Origin: Mycolicibacterium sp. CR10
Lineage (GTDB): Bacteria > Actinomycetota > Actinomycetes > Mycobacteriales > Mycobacteriaceae
Direction: 5' to 3'
DNA: 64,000 bases
Assembly (NCBI RefSeq): GCF_005222675.1
Contig: NZ_STGE01000009.1
Span: 124,001 to 188,000 of the forward strand
Positions 53,718 to 61,694 of this stretch are shown here, one piece after another. The position numbers were made by a program, and so were the translations under genes. Within the stretch, counting starts at the first letter, position 1; each line of letters opens with the position of its first letter. Under the pieces are notes generated by a model that saw only the letters and a list, made by a program, of their open reading frames with translations, made no database searches and was not told the DNA's origin.

Positions 53718-53738
53718 GTGCCCTATCTATTAGGGTAC
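53718..53738. promoter_or_regulatory. Operator-like palindrome overlapping the marR promoter
   Basis: GTGCCCTA (53718-53725), spacer TCTAT, TAGGGTAC (53731-53738): 8-bp arms with one mismatch, ending nine bases before GTG 53748, in a locally AT-rich patch. Suits an autoregulatory site for the MarR/OhrR-like protein. Confidence 0.55.
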
Positions 53739-53747
53739 GGTGCGAGG

Positions 53748-54233
53748 GTGTCCGCCCCCGCCGATCCCGACCTCGATCCACTCGCCCTGGAACGGCAGGT
53801 GTGTTTCGCGCTGGCGACCACCAACCGGGCCGTGCAGTCGATCTATCGGCCGCTGCTCGAGCCACTCGGCCTGACCCACCCGCAATACCTGGTGATGCTC
53901 GCGCTGTGGGATCAGCGCAAGACGCAGGGTGATCGGCGCTGCCCGCTGTCGGTCAAGCAGATTGCGACAACGCTGCAACTCGATCCGGCGACGCTGTCAC
54001 CGATGCTGAAGCGCCTCGATGCGCTGGGGCTGGTCACTCGCACCCGGAGTTCCGCCGATGAGCGATCGACCGACGTCGAGTTGACCGAGGCGGGTGTCGC
54101 GCTGCGCGACCGCGCGCTCGCCGTCCCGGTGGCCGTGGTGGAACGTCTCGGTGTCGACCAGGCCGATCTCGAGGAACTGCACCGCGTGCTGACCTCCGTC
54201 AATTCCGCCGCGCTTGCGGCGGGAGCATACTGA
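53748..54233 (+). CDS. MarR/OhrR-type regulator with N-terminal Cys
   Basis: 161 residues from GTG 53748. ALERQVCFALATTNRAVQSIY contains the Cys that senses organic peroxides in OhrR; then GLTHPQYLVMLALW, IATTLQLDPATLSPMLKRLDALGLV and the wing TRTRSSADERSTDVELTEAG. A peroxide-sensing role is inferred from that Cys and sequence pattern, though no ohr gene adjoins. The start is very close to the palindrome, implying a short leader. Confidence 0.88.
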   Translation: MSAPADPDLDPLALERQVCFALATTNRAVQSIYRPLLEPLGLTHPQYLVMLALWDQRKTQGDRRCPLSVKQIATTLQLDPATLSPMLKRLDALGLVTRTRSSADERSTDVELTEAGVALRDRALAVPVAVVERLGVDQADLEELHRVLTSVNSAALAAGAY

Positions 54234-54255
54234 GACCCAAAGACAGGGAGCCATC

Positions 54256-54675
54256 GTGGCCGCCGACAAACCGTCGTTTCTGCAATACATCGGCTATTCG
54301 TACGGCCGGCGCTTGCCTGCGTCGATGCGCACCTGGGTGGCCGAGGACCTCGCGGCGCAGGGTGCGGTCCGCCGACACATGATTCGGATGGCGATCCCGC
54401 CGCTGTTCGTCCTCGCGCCACTCTGGCTGCTTCCGGCATCGCTGTACGTGCACATCGAGATGACGGTGCCGATCTACTGCTGGGCGTTGCTGATGGCCCT
54501 GGCTCTCAACAAGGTGTGGCGCAGGCACCGGTTGGCCCAGCACGGACTCGATCCGAACTTGGTGGACGTGATCAATCGGAAGAAGAAGGCGCACGTCGAC
54601 GAGGACTACATCAAGCGCTTCGGTCCGCGGCCGCAATCAGCCGAGTGGCAGTCCAACAGCAATCCGTTTCACTGA
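54256..54675 (+). CDS. DUF5313 membrane protein
   Basis: 139 residues from GTG 54256 (AGGGAG upstream). FLQYIGYSYGRRLPASMRTWV at the start, two membrane segments (MAIPPLFVLAPLWLLPASLYV; VPIYCWALLMALAL), and a charged C-terminus (KKKAHVDEDYIKRFGPRPQS). The pattern is that of mycobacterial DUF5313 proteins. Function unknown. Directly follows the MarR gene by 22 bases, perhaps in one transcript. Confidence 0.85.
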   Translation: MAADKPSFLQYIGYSYGRRLPASMRTWVAEDLAAQGAVRRHMIRMAIPPLFVLAPLWLLPASLYVHIEMTVPIYCWALLMALALNKVWRRHRLAQHGLDPNLVDVINRKKKAHVDEDYIKRFGPRPQSAEWQSNSNPFH

Positions 54676-54688
54676 CGGGTCACCCGTC
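54674..54688. terminator. Short palindrome at convergent gene ends
   Basis: GACGGGT-c-ACCCGTC covers the stop codons of both the DUF5313 and MscS genes. It could form a small hairpin in either transcript, but lacks a T-run, so the terminator call is tentative. Confidence 0.3.
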
Positions 54689-55903
54689 GTAGCGCGCCCG
54701 CGCGAACTCGCGCTCGACGGCGGCATCCTCGGTCTGGTCGAATGATCGACCGCGGCGTTCGGCCTCAGCATTGCCGGTGAACAGGCCGGAGTCGGCCTGC
54801 CGATGATCGACAAGCATTGCGCTGCTGAGCATGTGACGGTCGGCGTCGCTCTGGTGCTCGAGCCGGCGCCGGGGCAGCGCGCCGGGCTGCTCGCGCTGCA
54901 GCCACTCGACCATGCCCTCGCGAACGTCGCACCGAAGGTCGAACAATGCTCCGGCGTTGGGTGCGCTGACCAGCATCCGTACCCGCACATATCCGTCGAC
55001 GGCGTCGGTGACCTGGAGAACGCCGACCCGGCTGTCCCACAGCGGGTTGGCGCGCAGCAGCCGGTCCAATTCGGCGCGCATCGCGTCGAACGGCACCGTG
55101 AAGTCCACATCGAGCTCGGCGGTCCCCAGCAGTTCGGTGGCGTTCCGGGTCCAGTTCTGGAAGGGCGTGGTGGTGAAGTAGGTGCACGGCAGCACCAGTC
55201 GGCGCTCATCCCAGAGATGGACGACGACGTAGGTCAGCGTGATCTCCTCGATGCGACCCCACTCGTCTTCGAGAACCACGACATCACCCACGCGGATGGC
55301 GTCGGAGAACGCGATCTGGATGCCGGCGAACGCAGCGCCCAGTGAGGTCTGGGCGGCCAAGCCGGCGACGACGGACAGCACGCCCGCGGACGCGAACAGT
55401 GTCTTGCCGATGTCGCTGAACGACGGGAAGGTCATCAGCGCGGCGGCAGCGCCGAGCACGACGACCACGGCGATCACGAGCCGGCGAAGCGTTGTCACCT
55501 GGGTGCGGATCTTGCGGCGGTGCCGGTCGGCGTCGGTGAGGCCTTCGTCACCACCGCCGAAGCGTGCAATCGCCCGTCGTTCGGCAACCATCACCAGGCT
55601 GGCCAGCAGCCAGGTGATGGTGCCGATGAGAACGATGACCAACAGATGATCGAGCCAGCTGCGCCAGCTCGACTCGGGATCGGAGACGCGGCTGAGCGCG
55701 GCGGAGGCGGCGATCACCATCAGCGTGGCGCGTACCGGACGGCGGGTCAGCCGGGCAACGTCACGAAGCACGGCGCTGCGGCTGCCGAGGCGCTGCACCG
55801 TCCAGGACAGGGCCAGGCCGAGCACGTAGGCGACGGTCACTGCGCCGACAATCCACGCTGCGGTGGCGAAGGCGTGGGTGGCGGGCTCAAAAGTGTCGGG
55901 CAT
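54680..55903 (-). CDS. MscS-family mechanosensitive channel
   Basis: 407 residues. About four N-terminal membrane segments, including VTVAYVLGLALSWTVQRL and LVIVLIGTITWLLASLVMV. The pore helix and beta domain read VLSVVAGLAAQTSLGAAFAGI, QIAFSDAIRVGDVVVLEDEWG and RIEEITLTYVVVHLWDERRL, the MscS_beta signature. The C-terminal part is soluble. Gates in response to membrane tension at osmotic downshock. Confidence 0.92.
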   Translation of the reverse strand: MPDTFEPATHAFATAAWIVGAVTVAYVLGLALSWTVQRLGSRSAVLRDVARLTRRPVRATLMVIAASAALSRVSDPESSWRSWLDHLLVIVLIGTITWLLASLVMVAERRAIARFGGGDEGLTDADRHRRKIRTQVTTLRRLVIAVVVVLGAAAALMTFPSFSDIGKTLFASAGVLSVVAGLAAQTSLGAAFAGIQIAFSDAIRVGDVVVLEDEWGRIEEITLTYVVVHLWDERRLVLPCTYFTTTPFQNWTRNATELLGTAELDVDFTVPFDAMRAELDRLLRANPLWDSRVGVLQVTDAVDGYVRVRMLVSAPNAGALFDLRCDVREGMVEWLQREQPGALPRRRLEHQSDADRHMLSSAMLVDHRQADSGLFTGNAEAERRGRSFDQTEDAAVEREFARARYDG

Positions 55904-56027
55904 GAACAGGTCTGCTCCTTGATGGGGGACGGACGGAGTTCGAAAGTCACAGACGACTTCGGCGTCGACCGTCGGAGGCTTCCCGGCGGGCGGCGGACAC
56001 CAAACCCGGTACCGGCCCGTGCTGCCT

Positions 56028-56045
56028 TGTGAGAGTCAACTCACA
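56028..56045. promoter_or_regulatory. Inverted repeat upstream of the DUF3159 gene
   Basis: TGTGAG-agtcaa-CTCACA, 6-bp perfect arms, 38 bases before ATG 56084. It recalls a CRP-type site, but the TGTGA/TCACA halves are eight apart rather than the canonical six, so I do not call it CRP. Confidence 0.3.
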
Positions 56046-56083
56046 CCGCGTGCTGCGGCGAAGGCCGTCAGTACGCTGAATCC

Positions 56084-56719
56084 ATGACCAACGCCGGGAC
56101 GCCGATCGACGGCCTGCTGGCGCGCGCGGGAGGTATCCGCGGGCTGGTCCACACCGCTCTGCCCGTGACGACGTTCGCGGTGACATCCCCGCTGGCTGGT
56201 CTGGTCCCCGCGATCGTCACGTCGTTGGCCGCAGCGGCGGCCGTGCTCGCGTGGCAGCTGCTGCGGCGTGAATCCACCCGTCCGGCGGTGCTCGGATTCG
56301 CGGGCGTCGGAGTGTGTGCGGGCTTTGCCTATGTCACCGGGCGGGCAAAGGACTTCTACCTTCCCGGCATCTGGATGTATCTGGCCGTGGCCATCGTCTT
56401 GACGATCTCGTTGCTGGCCCGTCGCCCTCTGGTCGGCGTCGTCTGGGCCAGGATCACCGGCCGCGACGACACCTGGCGACGCATGCCCCGGGTACGGCTG
56501 GCCTTCGACATCGTCACCGCCACGCTGGCGGCGGTGTCATGGGCGCGATTCGCCGTGCAGTACTACCTCTACGACACCGACCAGGAGGGGCTGTTGGCGG
56601 CCGCCCGGCTAGCGATGGGATGGCCGGTGTTCGCCGTGACGTCGTCGCTGATCTACCTCGTGATCCGCCGGGCCGTCCGCGAGCTGCCGCGCGCCGCGGA
56701 GGCCGCCGGCGACGCGTGA
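56084..56719 (+). CDS. DUF3159 membrane protein
   Basis: 211 residues with five or six membrane helices. LARAGGIRGLVHTALPVTTF opens it; VTGRAKDFYLPGIWMYLAVA, WARITGRDDTWRRMP and the region LYDTDQEGLLAAARLAMGWP are DUF3159 marks. Found in mycobacteria and relatives; function unknown. The next gene is 95 bases away. Confidence 0.88.
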   Translation: MTNAGTPIDGLLARAGGIRGLVHTALPVTTFAVTSPLAGLVPAIVTSLAAAAAVLAWQLLRRESTRPAVLGFAGVGVCAGFAYVTGRAKDFYLPGIWMYLAVAIVLTISLLARRPLVGVVWARITGRDDTWRRMPRVRLAFDIVTATLAAVSWARFAVQYYLYDTDQEGLLAAARLAMGWPVFAVTSSLIYLVIRRAVRELPRAAEAAGDA

Positions 56720-56814
56720 GCAACGATTAAAGTCACGCTCAACGGGGCATAAAGGAGTAGCGGCGCTGAGACCACGCGTATCGCGCGTCTCATCGATCCC
56801 CCCAGGAGCCTCAC

Positions 56815-57507
56815 GTGACCATCGCCCCTACCTGCTTCGATTCGCCTCGCGTTCCGTCCACCGTCTATCCGCCGCAGCAGGATTCTCACCTGCTCATCGG
56901 CGCGATGACCGAGGCCGGGCTGGCGCCTGGCGCACGGGTGGCCGACCTGTGCACCGGCAGCGGGGTGGCTGCCCTTGCGGCGGCCGCGGCCGGGGCAGCC
57001 GAGGTGAGTGCATTCGACATCTGCCCGGAAGCCGTGCGTCACGTGCGCTCCAGTGCCCTCGCCGACGGCGTCGACGTTCAGGTGCACCGCGGATCATGGG
57101 CGCGTGCCGTCGAATTCGGCCCGTTCGACCTCGTCGTCGCCAACCCTCCATACGTGCCCCACGGGCCGGCCGACGACAGTGCCTCGATTCCGGCCTCGGC
57201 CGGGCCGGCGCGGGCGTGGAACGCCGGCGCCGACGGGCGGCTCGTCCTGGACCCGCTGTGCGCCGCGGCGCCGCTGCTCGTGGATGAAGGTGGCACGATG
57301 ATGATCGTGCAGTCGGAATGCGCGAACATCGGCAAGACGGTATCCGCGCTGCGGACTCACGGCATGCGTGTGGAAGTGGTTGCCCAGCAGCTGATCCCGT
57401 TCGGACCGGTGATGTCGGTACGCGCGGAGTTTCTGATGAGGGCGGGTTTGCTTTCGCCGGGGCGACGGGAAGAGCGGCTTGTCGTGATCCGCGCGGATGC
57501 GCCGTGA
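56815..57507 (+). CDS. HemK2/MTQ2-type SAM methyltransferase
   Basis: 230 residues from GTG 56815. VYPPQQDSHLLIGAM is the HemK2 opening (PxEDS/T-like), RVADLCTGSGVAALAAA is motif I and LVVANPPYVPHG the NPPY catalytic motif that binds a planar amide or base. In eukaryotes the family methylates Gln of eRF1; the bacterial substrate is not known. Its stop overlaps the CDGSH gene start (GTGA), so both are made together. Confidence 0.88.
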   Translation: MTIAPTCFDSPRVPSTVYPPQQDSHLLIGAMTEAGLAPGARVADLCTGSGVAALAAAAAGAAEVSAFDICPEAVRHVRSSALADGVDVQVHRGSWARAVEFGPFDLVVANPPYVPHGPADDSASIPASAGPARAWNAGADGRLVLDPLCAAAPLLVDEGGTMMIVQSECANIGKTVSALRTHGMRVEVVAQQLIPFGPVMSVRAEFLMRAGLLSPGRREERLVVIRADAP

Positions 57508-57704
57508 CCGACGAGCCGCGTGCGGTTCGCGTGGTGCCGGGCGGCCCCGTGATGGTCGAGGGGCCGGTTCGCATCGAGATGCCCGGCGGCAGCGTCGTGG
57601 AATCTGACCGGTTCATGGTCGCGATCTGTGCGTGTCGCAGGTCCAAGACCTACCCGCTGTGCGACACCAGCCACCGCCGACGGTCAGGCCAGGGGACGTC
57701 GTAG
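57504..57704 (+). CDS. CDGSH iron-sulfur protein
   Basis: 66 residues from GTG 57504. CACRRSKTYPLCDTSH fits C-x-C-x2-S-x3-P-x-C-D-x2-H exactly, which binds one redox-active [2Fe-2S] cluster by three Cys and one His. The N-terminal part (VRVVPGGPVMVEGPVRIE) is the usual beta lead-in. Single-cluster small form. Coupled to the methyltransferase by GTGA and overlaps the convergent iron enzyme gene by 21 bases. Confidence 0.92.
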   Translation: MTDEPRAVRVVPGGPVMVEGPVRIEMPGGSVVESDRFMVAICACRRSKTYPLCDTSHRRRSGQGTS

Positions 57705-58694
57705 CGAGGATCGGCCCTCGCCCCAGCAGGTCATCAGGTGATCGGCAAGCCGGTCCTCCACCGCGCCGAACGCCCGGATCCCGAACACCACGTCCCGATC
57801 GAGCTGGGGTTCTCGGGCGACCAGGTCACCGACCACGTCGGTGCGCACCACCTGCTCGTGCACCGCGTCGGCCTCCACGTGCTCGAGGTAAAACGATCGG
57901 CAATCTTCATGCGCACCAAGGCGTTTGAGTGCCTGCGCCATCCGGCGGGACCCGGGAGGCGACGTCACCTCGGTAGCGGCGAAATGACCCACGGACGCAC
58001 CGCGAAGTCGTCGATGCAGACCGAACAACGACATCAGGTTCACCACGGCCAACGTCTCGGCGGTGACGTCGTTGAGGTATCCCAGATAGGTGTTGTCCAG
58101 ATCTGCGGCCGCCATCAGGTCGGCGAACAGTTGCTGATGAAGCCGGGCGCCCTTACCTCCACCGAACTCGTCGAACTCCACCGCCACGAACGACGCCTTG
58201 GCCTGGCCGGTCAACCGGGGGATGGTCCATGCGTGCGGGTCGCCCTCTTTCAGGTGATAGAGCGACCGGTGAACGAAGTACTCACGCATCTGCTCCCAGG
58301 TGCCGTCGGTTCGGAGGTGGTACGACGGTCCGCTGCCCTCGACCGGTTCGACGCACAGTGCGTCCAGTTCGGCCATGGCCGTGGCGTCGCGATCGATCTC
58401 ACCGACGTCCAAGCGGACCGCGTCGAGAAACAGTTCCTCCAGTCGGCTACGTAGATGCAGCAGTCCGGGATTCCATTCCCAGCCGGCGTCGACGCCGGCA
58501 AACCCGCGGTAGTGCAACTCGTAGCAGATGTACAAGGCGAGTTGGAGGTCCAGGCCATGAGGATCCGCATCTGCAAGCGAGGTGGCGACGCGGTTGAGCT
58601 GGCCCTGCGGCGCACGCTCGGCCAGCAGGTCGATCACCGACAGCGAGATGGGTCCGCGGCTTTCCGGAAGTGCGGGCGCAAGCATGGTCGGCAT
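57684..58694 (-). CDS. Iron-containing redox enzyme (heme-oxygenase-like diiron, HDO type)
   Basis: About 336 residues. Helical heme-oxygenase-like fold with possible diiron ligands: Glu in YICYELHYRGFAGVD, Glu and His in FVAVEFDEFGGGKGARLHQQL, and Glu/His in FYLEHVEADAVHEQVV. Members include oxidative decarboxylases and N-oxygenases. Start is ATG 58694; ATG 58685 is also possible. Convergent with the CDGSH gene. The neighbours suggest it may take electrons from the iron-sulfur protein, which is inference. Confidence 0.85.
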   Translation of the reverse strand: MPTMLAPALPESRGPISLSVIDLLAERAPQGQLNRVATSLADADPHGLDLQLALYICYELHYRGFAGVDAGWEWNPGLLHLRSRLEELFLDAVRLDVGEIDRDATAMAELDALCVEPVEGSGPSYHLRTDGTWEQMREYFVHRSLYHLKEGDPHAWTIPRLTGQAKASFVAVEFDEFGGGKGARLHQQLFADLMAAADLDNTYLGYLNDVTAETLAVVNLMSLFGLHRRLRGASVGHFAATEVTSPPGSRRMAQALKRLGAHEDCRSFYLEHVEADAVHEQVVRTDVVGDLVAREPQLDRDVVFGIRAFGAVEDRLADHLMTCWGEGRSSLRRPLA

Positions 58695-58905
58695 CACCAC
58701 TGCTAGATACCCCGCGCAGCCGCCCCTCAATCGACCCACCACCGCCGCGCCGCCCTACCCGAAAGTGCCGCCACATATACGTCTGCGACGTTCTTCTCAC
58801 ACATGTCGATATGTGCGATCACATCGGGGGGCATCGGGTAACCACAGGACAGGCGCAGTCATGCGCTCTCCGAAACTCTCTAGATACCAAGGGGTGAACC
58901 ACAGA

Positions 58906-59886
58906 ATGGCATCACCAACTCTGTCCACCACAGCAACCACATCGACACTGCTTACGCAGCTGCGCAGCGTCCTCGATCTGACTCATACCGAGATCCAGGT
59001 CGCGGAGACCCGCGTGGTGCAGGCCCGCACCGACGCCGTGCGCACCGAACTGCAGCAGAACGCGAACAACGGGCGCATCCGCGCCGAGGCGCTCGAGAAG
59101 GCCATCCGCGATCTCGGCGGCTTCCCGGACGTCATCGGCCCGTTCTTCGGCCGGGCCGCCGCTGCGGTCAAGGCTCTGACCGAACAGGCCGCCCCGTTCG
59201 ACGAGGCACTCCTGGGTGACCTCGCCCTGGAGGGCCAGTTGCTGGACCGGTCCCGCTACGTCAAGGCGCTCGCCGTCGCCGCCGGGCAAAAGGACATCGA
59301 GGACCTGGCCACCCGACTGATCACCGCCCACTCGGCGACGGTCGACTGGCTGACCACCGTGTTGGCCGAGGACGCTCTCGGCGGCCCCGCAGCGCTGCGA
59401 CGCACCCCGGTGCAGGCTGCGGCCGGCCTCGCGGTCAAGTTCGTCAATCTGCCGTTGACGTGGTCAACCCGTGGCGCCGAGCACGCCGCTGAGGCGCTGC
59501 GCTCGGTGCGGCCTGCCGTCACCGATCTGGTCGACCGCGGCTCGCGGACCGGCGATATCGCCGCGAAGGCGCTTGCGGGTGCCCGTGATTCGGCGCTCGA
59601 AGCTGCTGAGCGGATCGCGCGCGAGCAGGGCGCCGACGGTGCTGCCGACGCGATCCACGCGGCGCGCGGCGCCACCGGCATCCTCGATCCGGCCGAGCTG
59701 CCGATCTCCGATTACGACGAGCTGAACGTCACCGAGGCCGCGACCGCGGTCAAGGACCTCGAAGAGCCGTCTGACATTCGCGTGATCATCGCGTACGAAG
59801 AGGCCCATAAGGCCCGCGCACGCGTGGTCTCTGCGGCCCAGACCCGTCTTGCTGCTATCGCGCAGGAAGTCGTCGGGATCAGCTAG
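58906..59886 (+). CDS. Ferritin-like helical protein
   Basis: About 326 residues, almost all alpha-helical. LRSVLDLTHTEIQVAETRVVQ and EALEKAIRDLGGFPDVIGP, EGQLLDRSRYVKALAVAAGQ, and DIEDLATRLITAHSATVDWL look like ferritin-like (DUF892/bacterioferritin-type) helices, with a second helical half (AREQGADGAADAIHAARG). ATG 58906 has AAGGGG upstream at a long spacing; ATG 58861 would add 15 residues. A strong hairpin follows its stop. Iron binding is uncertain. Confidence 0.7.
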   Translation: MASPTLSTTATTSTLLTQLRSVLDLTHTEIQVAETRVVQARTDAVRTELQQNANNGRIRAEALEKAIRDLGGFPDVIGPFFGRAAAAVKALTEQAAPFDEALLGDLALEGQLLDRSRYVKALAVAAGQKDIEDLATRLITAHSATVDWLTTVLAEDALGGPAALRRTPVQAAAGLAVKFVNLPLTWSTRGAEHAAEALRSVRPAVTDLVDRGSRTGDIAAKALAGARDSALEAAERIAREQGADGAADAIHAARGATGILDPAELPISDYDELNVTEAATAVKDLEEPSDIRVIIAYEEAHKARARVVSAAQTRLAAIAQEVVGIS

Positions 59887-59901
59887 CAGTTTTCCCCTAG
59901 G

Positions 59902-59931
59902 GCCGGCGCGGGCGATCATGCCCGCGCCGGC
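59902..59931 (+). terminator. Strong hairpin after the ferritin-like gene
   Basis: GCCGGCGCGGGC (59902-59913), loop GATCAT, GCCCGCGCCGGC (59920-59931): a perfect 12-bp GC stem 16 bases after the stop codon, followed by a T-containing stretch (ttctgctgttcccc). Confidence 0.7.
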
Positions 59932-59943
59932 TTCTGCTGTTCC

Positions 59944-60011
59944 CCGCACCGGGTTCGGCTGTGCCCCCGCGCCGGGTTCGGCTGTGCCCCCGCGCCGGGT
60001 TCGGCTACGCC
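59944..60011. repeat. Three 23-bp tandem repeats
   Basis: CCGGGTTCGGCTGTGCCCCC recurs at 59949 and 59972, and begins again at 59995, where the copy continues as CCGGGTTCGGCTACG across the stop codon of the MOSC gene. Non-coding apart from that overlap. Confidence 0.75.
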
Positions 60012-60667
60012 TTGCTGCGGCGCTCGACCTGCCGCTTGATCTTCTGGGGCAGCGCATCGGCCGCCATCAGCGCGGGCATCAGTTCCGGCTCGAGCATCAA
60101 AGCGCGGAACACCATGCCGATCGTCACCGAGTGATCCGGTCGATCGACCACTTCGATCCGATCACCCGCGCGCATGGTTCCCGGCGTGATCACTCGGAAG
60201 TACGCACCGGGAACCCCCGCTGCGGTGAACGTCTTGATCCACCCGGGGATCCCCAGCCACGTCGAGAACGTCTTGCACGGAGTCCGCGGGCTGGTGGCCT
60301 CCAACATCAAGCCGTCGGATCCGATCGACCACCGTTCGCCGACAAGGCAATTGGTGACGTCCACATCCGACGTGGTGATGTTCTCCCCGAAGACGCCATT
60401 GGTGATTTCGCGGTCGAGCCGGGATTGCCAGTCGTCCAGATCCTCCCGGGCATAGGCATACACGGCCTGATCGTCACCGCCGTGGTGGCGTGGGTCGCAG
60501 ATCGAGTCGCTGACGACGCCGCTGCCCAGCCCGCCCTGCCTCGGTCCGGGGGCACGCACGGACAGTGCCTCGCTGCTGGGCCGCTTGTCGATTCCGGAGC
60601 GCCATCCGGGTCCGAGGTCGGCGGGCGCGGTCGCTGTGTTCACCGTCAACACCGATGGCTCGGTCAC
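60005..60667 (-). CDS. MOSC-domain protein (YiiM-like)
   Basis: 220 residues. AYAREDLDDWQSRLDREI, the FGENITTSDVDVTNCLVGERW segment and SPRTPCKTFSTWLG with the conserved Cys define the MOSC domain that carries sulfur or the molybdenum cofactor. Then AYFRVITPGTMRAGDRIEVVDRP, typical of YiiM-like proteins, which reduce N-hydroxylated compounds. The last bases overlap a 23-bp repeat. The DUF4333 gene ends 7 bases before its start. Confidence 0.9.
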   Translation of the reverse strand: MTEPSVLTVNTATAPADLGPGWRSGIDKRPSSEALSVRAPGPRQGGLGSGVVSDSICDPRHHGGDDQAVYAYAREDLDDWQSRLDREITNGVFGENITTSDVDVTNCLVGERWSIGSDGLMLEATSPRTPCKTFSTWLGIPGWIKTFTAAGVPGAYFRVITPGTMRAGDRIEVVDRPDHSVTIGMVFRALMLEPELMPALMAADALPQKIKRQVERRSKA

Positions 60668-60674
60668 CTCGGGT

Positions 60675-61241
60675 TCACACCAGCTCCCACTTGTCCTCCT
60701 CGCCGATCGGCGCCGCGGTGAGTCGCACAGTGCGCTCGTCGCCGGCGTCGTCGACCGCGGTGCAATCGAGCGTCTTGCCGACCTCGACCGCTTTCAGCCC
60801 CTCACCGCAGTCCACGGTCACCGGGAAGCCGAGCTGCGCCGACAGTTCGTCGCTCAGCGATGAGCCGGTCTTGTTCAGGTCGTAGAGCGTGTCGATGGTG
60901 CTGAAGTTCACGTTGTAGTCGTCGTCGGTGACCGTGGTCTCGACGCGCACTTTCTGGCCGCTGACCTCCGCGGTGCAGGTGAACTTGTCACCTTTTTTGG
61001 GTGCGGGTGACTGCTCGGGGCAGTCGATGGACGAGACCTTCTGGCCGACAGACGAATAGCTCTTGTTGAGCTCGTCGGTGATCGCGGTCTTGAGCTTGTC
61101 GTAGTCGAGCCCGCCGACGGACGCCGAGAATGAGCAGGCGCTCACCAGTGCGGCGCCGGAAGCCAGCAGCAGGGCAGCGGTGATTCGCCCGGGCGACGTC
61201 GGTGTCCGTGGCTTCCTTGCCGGCAGTGCGTTCCTGGCCAT
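60675..61241 (-). CDS. DUF4333 lipoprotein
   Basis: 188 residues. Signal RITAALLLASGAALVSAC ends in a lipobox (VSAC-S). Two DUF4333-like domains follow: KLKTAITDELNKSY with IDCPEQSPAPKKGDKFTC, then ELSAQLGFPVTVDC with EGLKAVEVGKTLDC, each with a Cys pair likely to form a disulfide. Surface protein of unknown role, common in mycobacteria. Probably in one transcript with the MOSC gene. Confidence 0.9.
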   Translation of the reverse strand: MARNALPARKPRTPTSPGRITAALLLASGAALVSACSFSASVGGLDYDKLKTAITDELNKSYSSVGQKVSSIDCPEQSPAPKKGDKFTCTAEVSGQKVRVETTVTDDDYNVNFSTIDTLYDLNKTGSSLSDELSAQLGFPVTVDCGEGLKAVEVGKTLDCTAVDDAGDERTVRLTAAPIGEEDKWELV

Positions 61242-61293
61242 GAGTGCCTCTCCTCGCTGGGGAACGGGACATCAAGATCGTAGGCGTTTTCTG

Positions 61294-61680
61294 TCAGAGT
61301 CCCGCCAAATCGTCGGGAACGTCCACCGCGTAGATCTGTAACACCTCCAGCGCCACCACATCGAGGGTGCGCTCGTGCGTCGCGGCCAGCACCACTGGGC
61401 ACCCGTGTCCGTCGTCGTGCGCGCGGAGCCAGTTCAACGCGGTGACGCACCACCGGTCCCCGGGTACCAGTCCGGGGAACCGGTAGGCCGGCATAGGCGT
61501 CGCCAGATCGTTGCCGATCGAGCGCTGGTGCTCGAGGAACTCCGCCGTCACCACCGCGCAGATCGTGTGGCGGCCGAGGTCCTCGTCGCCGGTGCTGCAG
61601 CACCCGTCGCGGTAGAAGCCGGTCATCGGTTCGGTTCCGCACGGATCCAGCGGTCCACCGAGCACGTTGCGTTCAGCCAT
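61294..61680 (-). CDS. DUF2237 family protein
   Basis: 128 residues. NVLGGPLDPCGTEPMTGFYR, DGCCSTGDEDLGRHTICAVV, DLATPMPAYRFPGLVPGDRW and APPV-like end (GCPVVLAATHERTLDVV). The CCxTGxxDxGxHT stretch is the DUF2237 signature. No known function. It follows the CobW gene by 14 bases, in one direction, so they are probably co-transcribed. Confidence 0.92.
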   Translation of the reverse strand: MAERNVLGGPLDPCGTEPMTGFYRDGCCSTGDEDLGRHTICAVVTAEFLEHQRSIGNDLATPMPAYRFPGLVPGDRWCVTALNWLRAHDDGHGCPVVLAATHERTLDVVALEVLQIYAVDVPDDLAGL

Positions 61681-61694
61681 CGGGCCAGTATCGG

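Noticed and set aside
56028..56045. CRP binding site
   Set aside because: Half-sites TGTGA and TCACA are eight bases apart rather than six.
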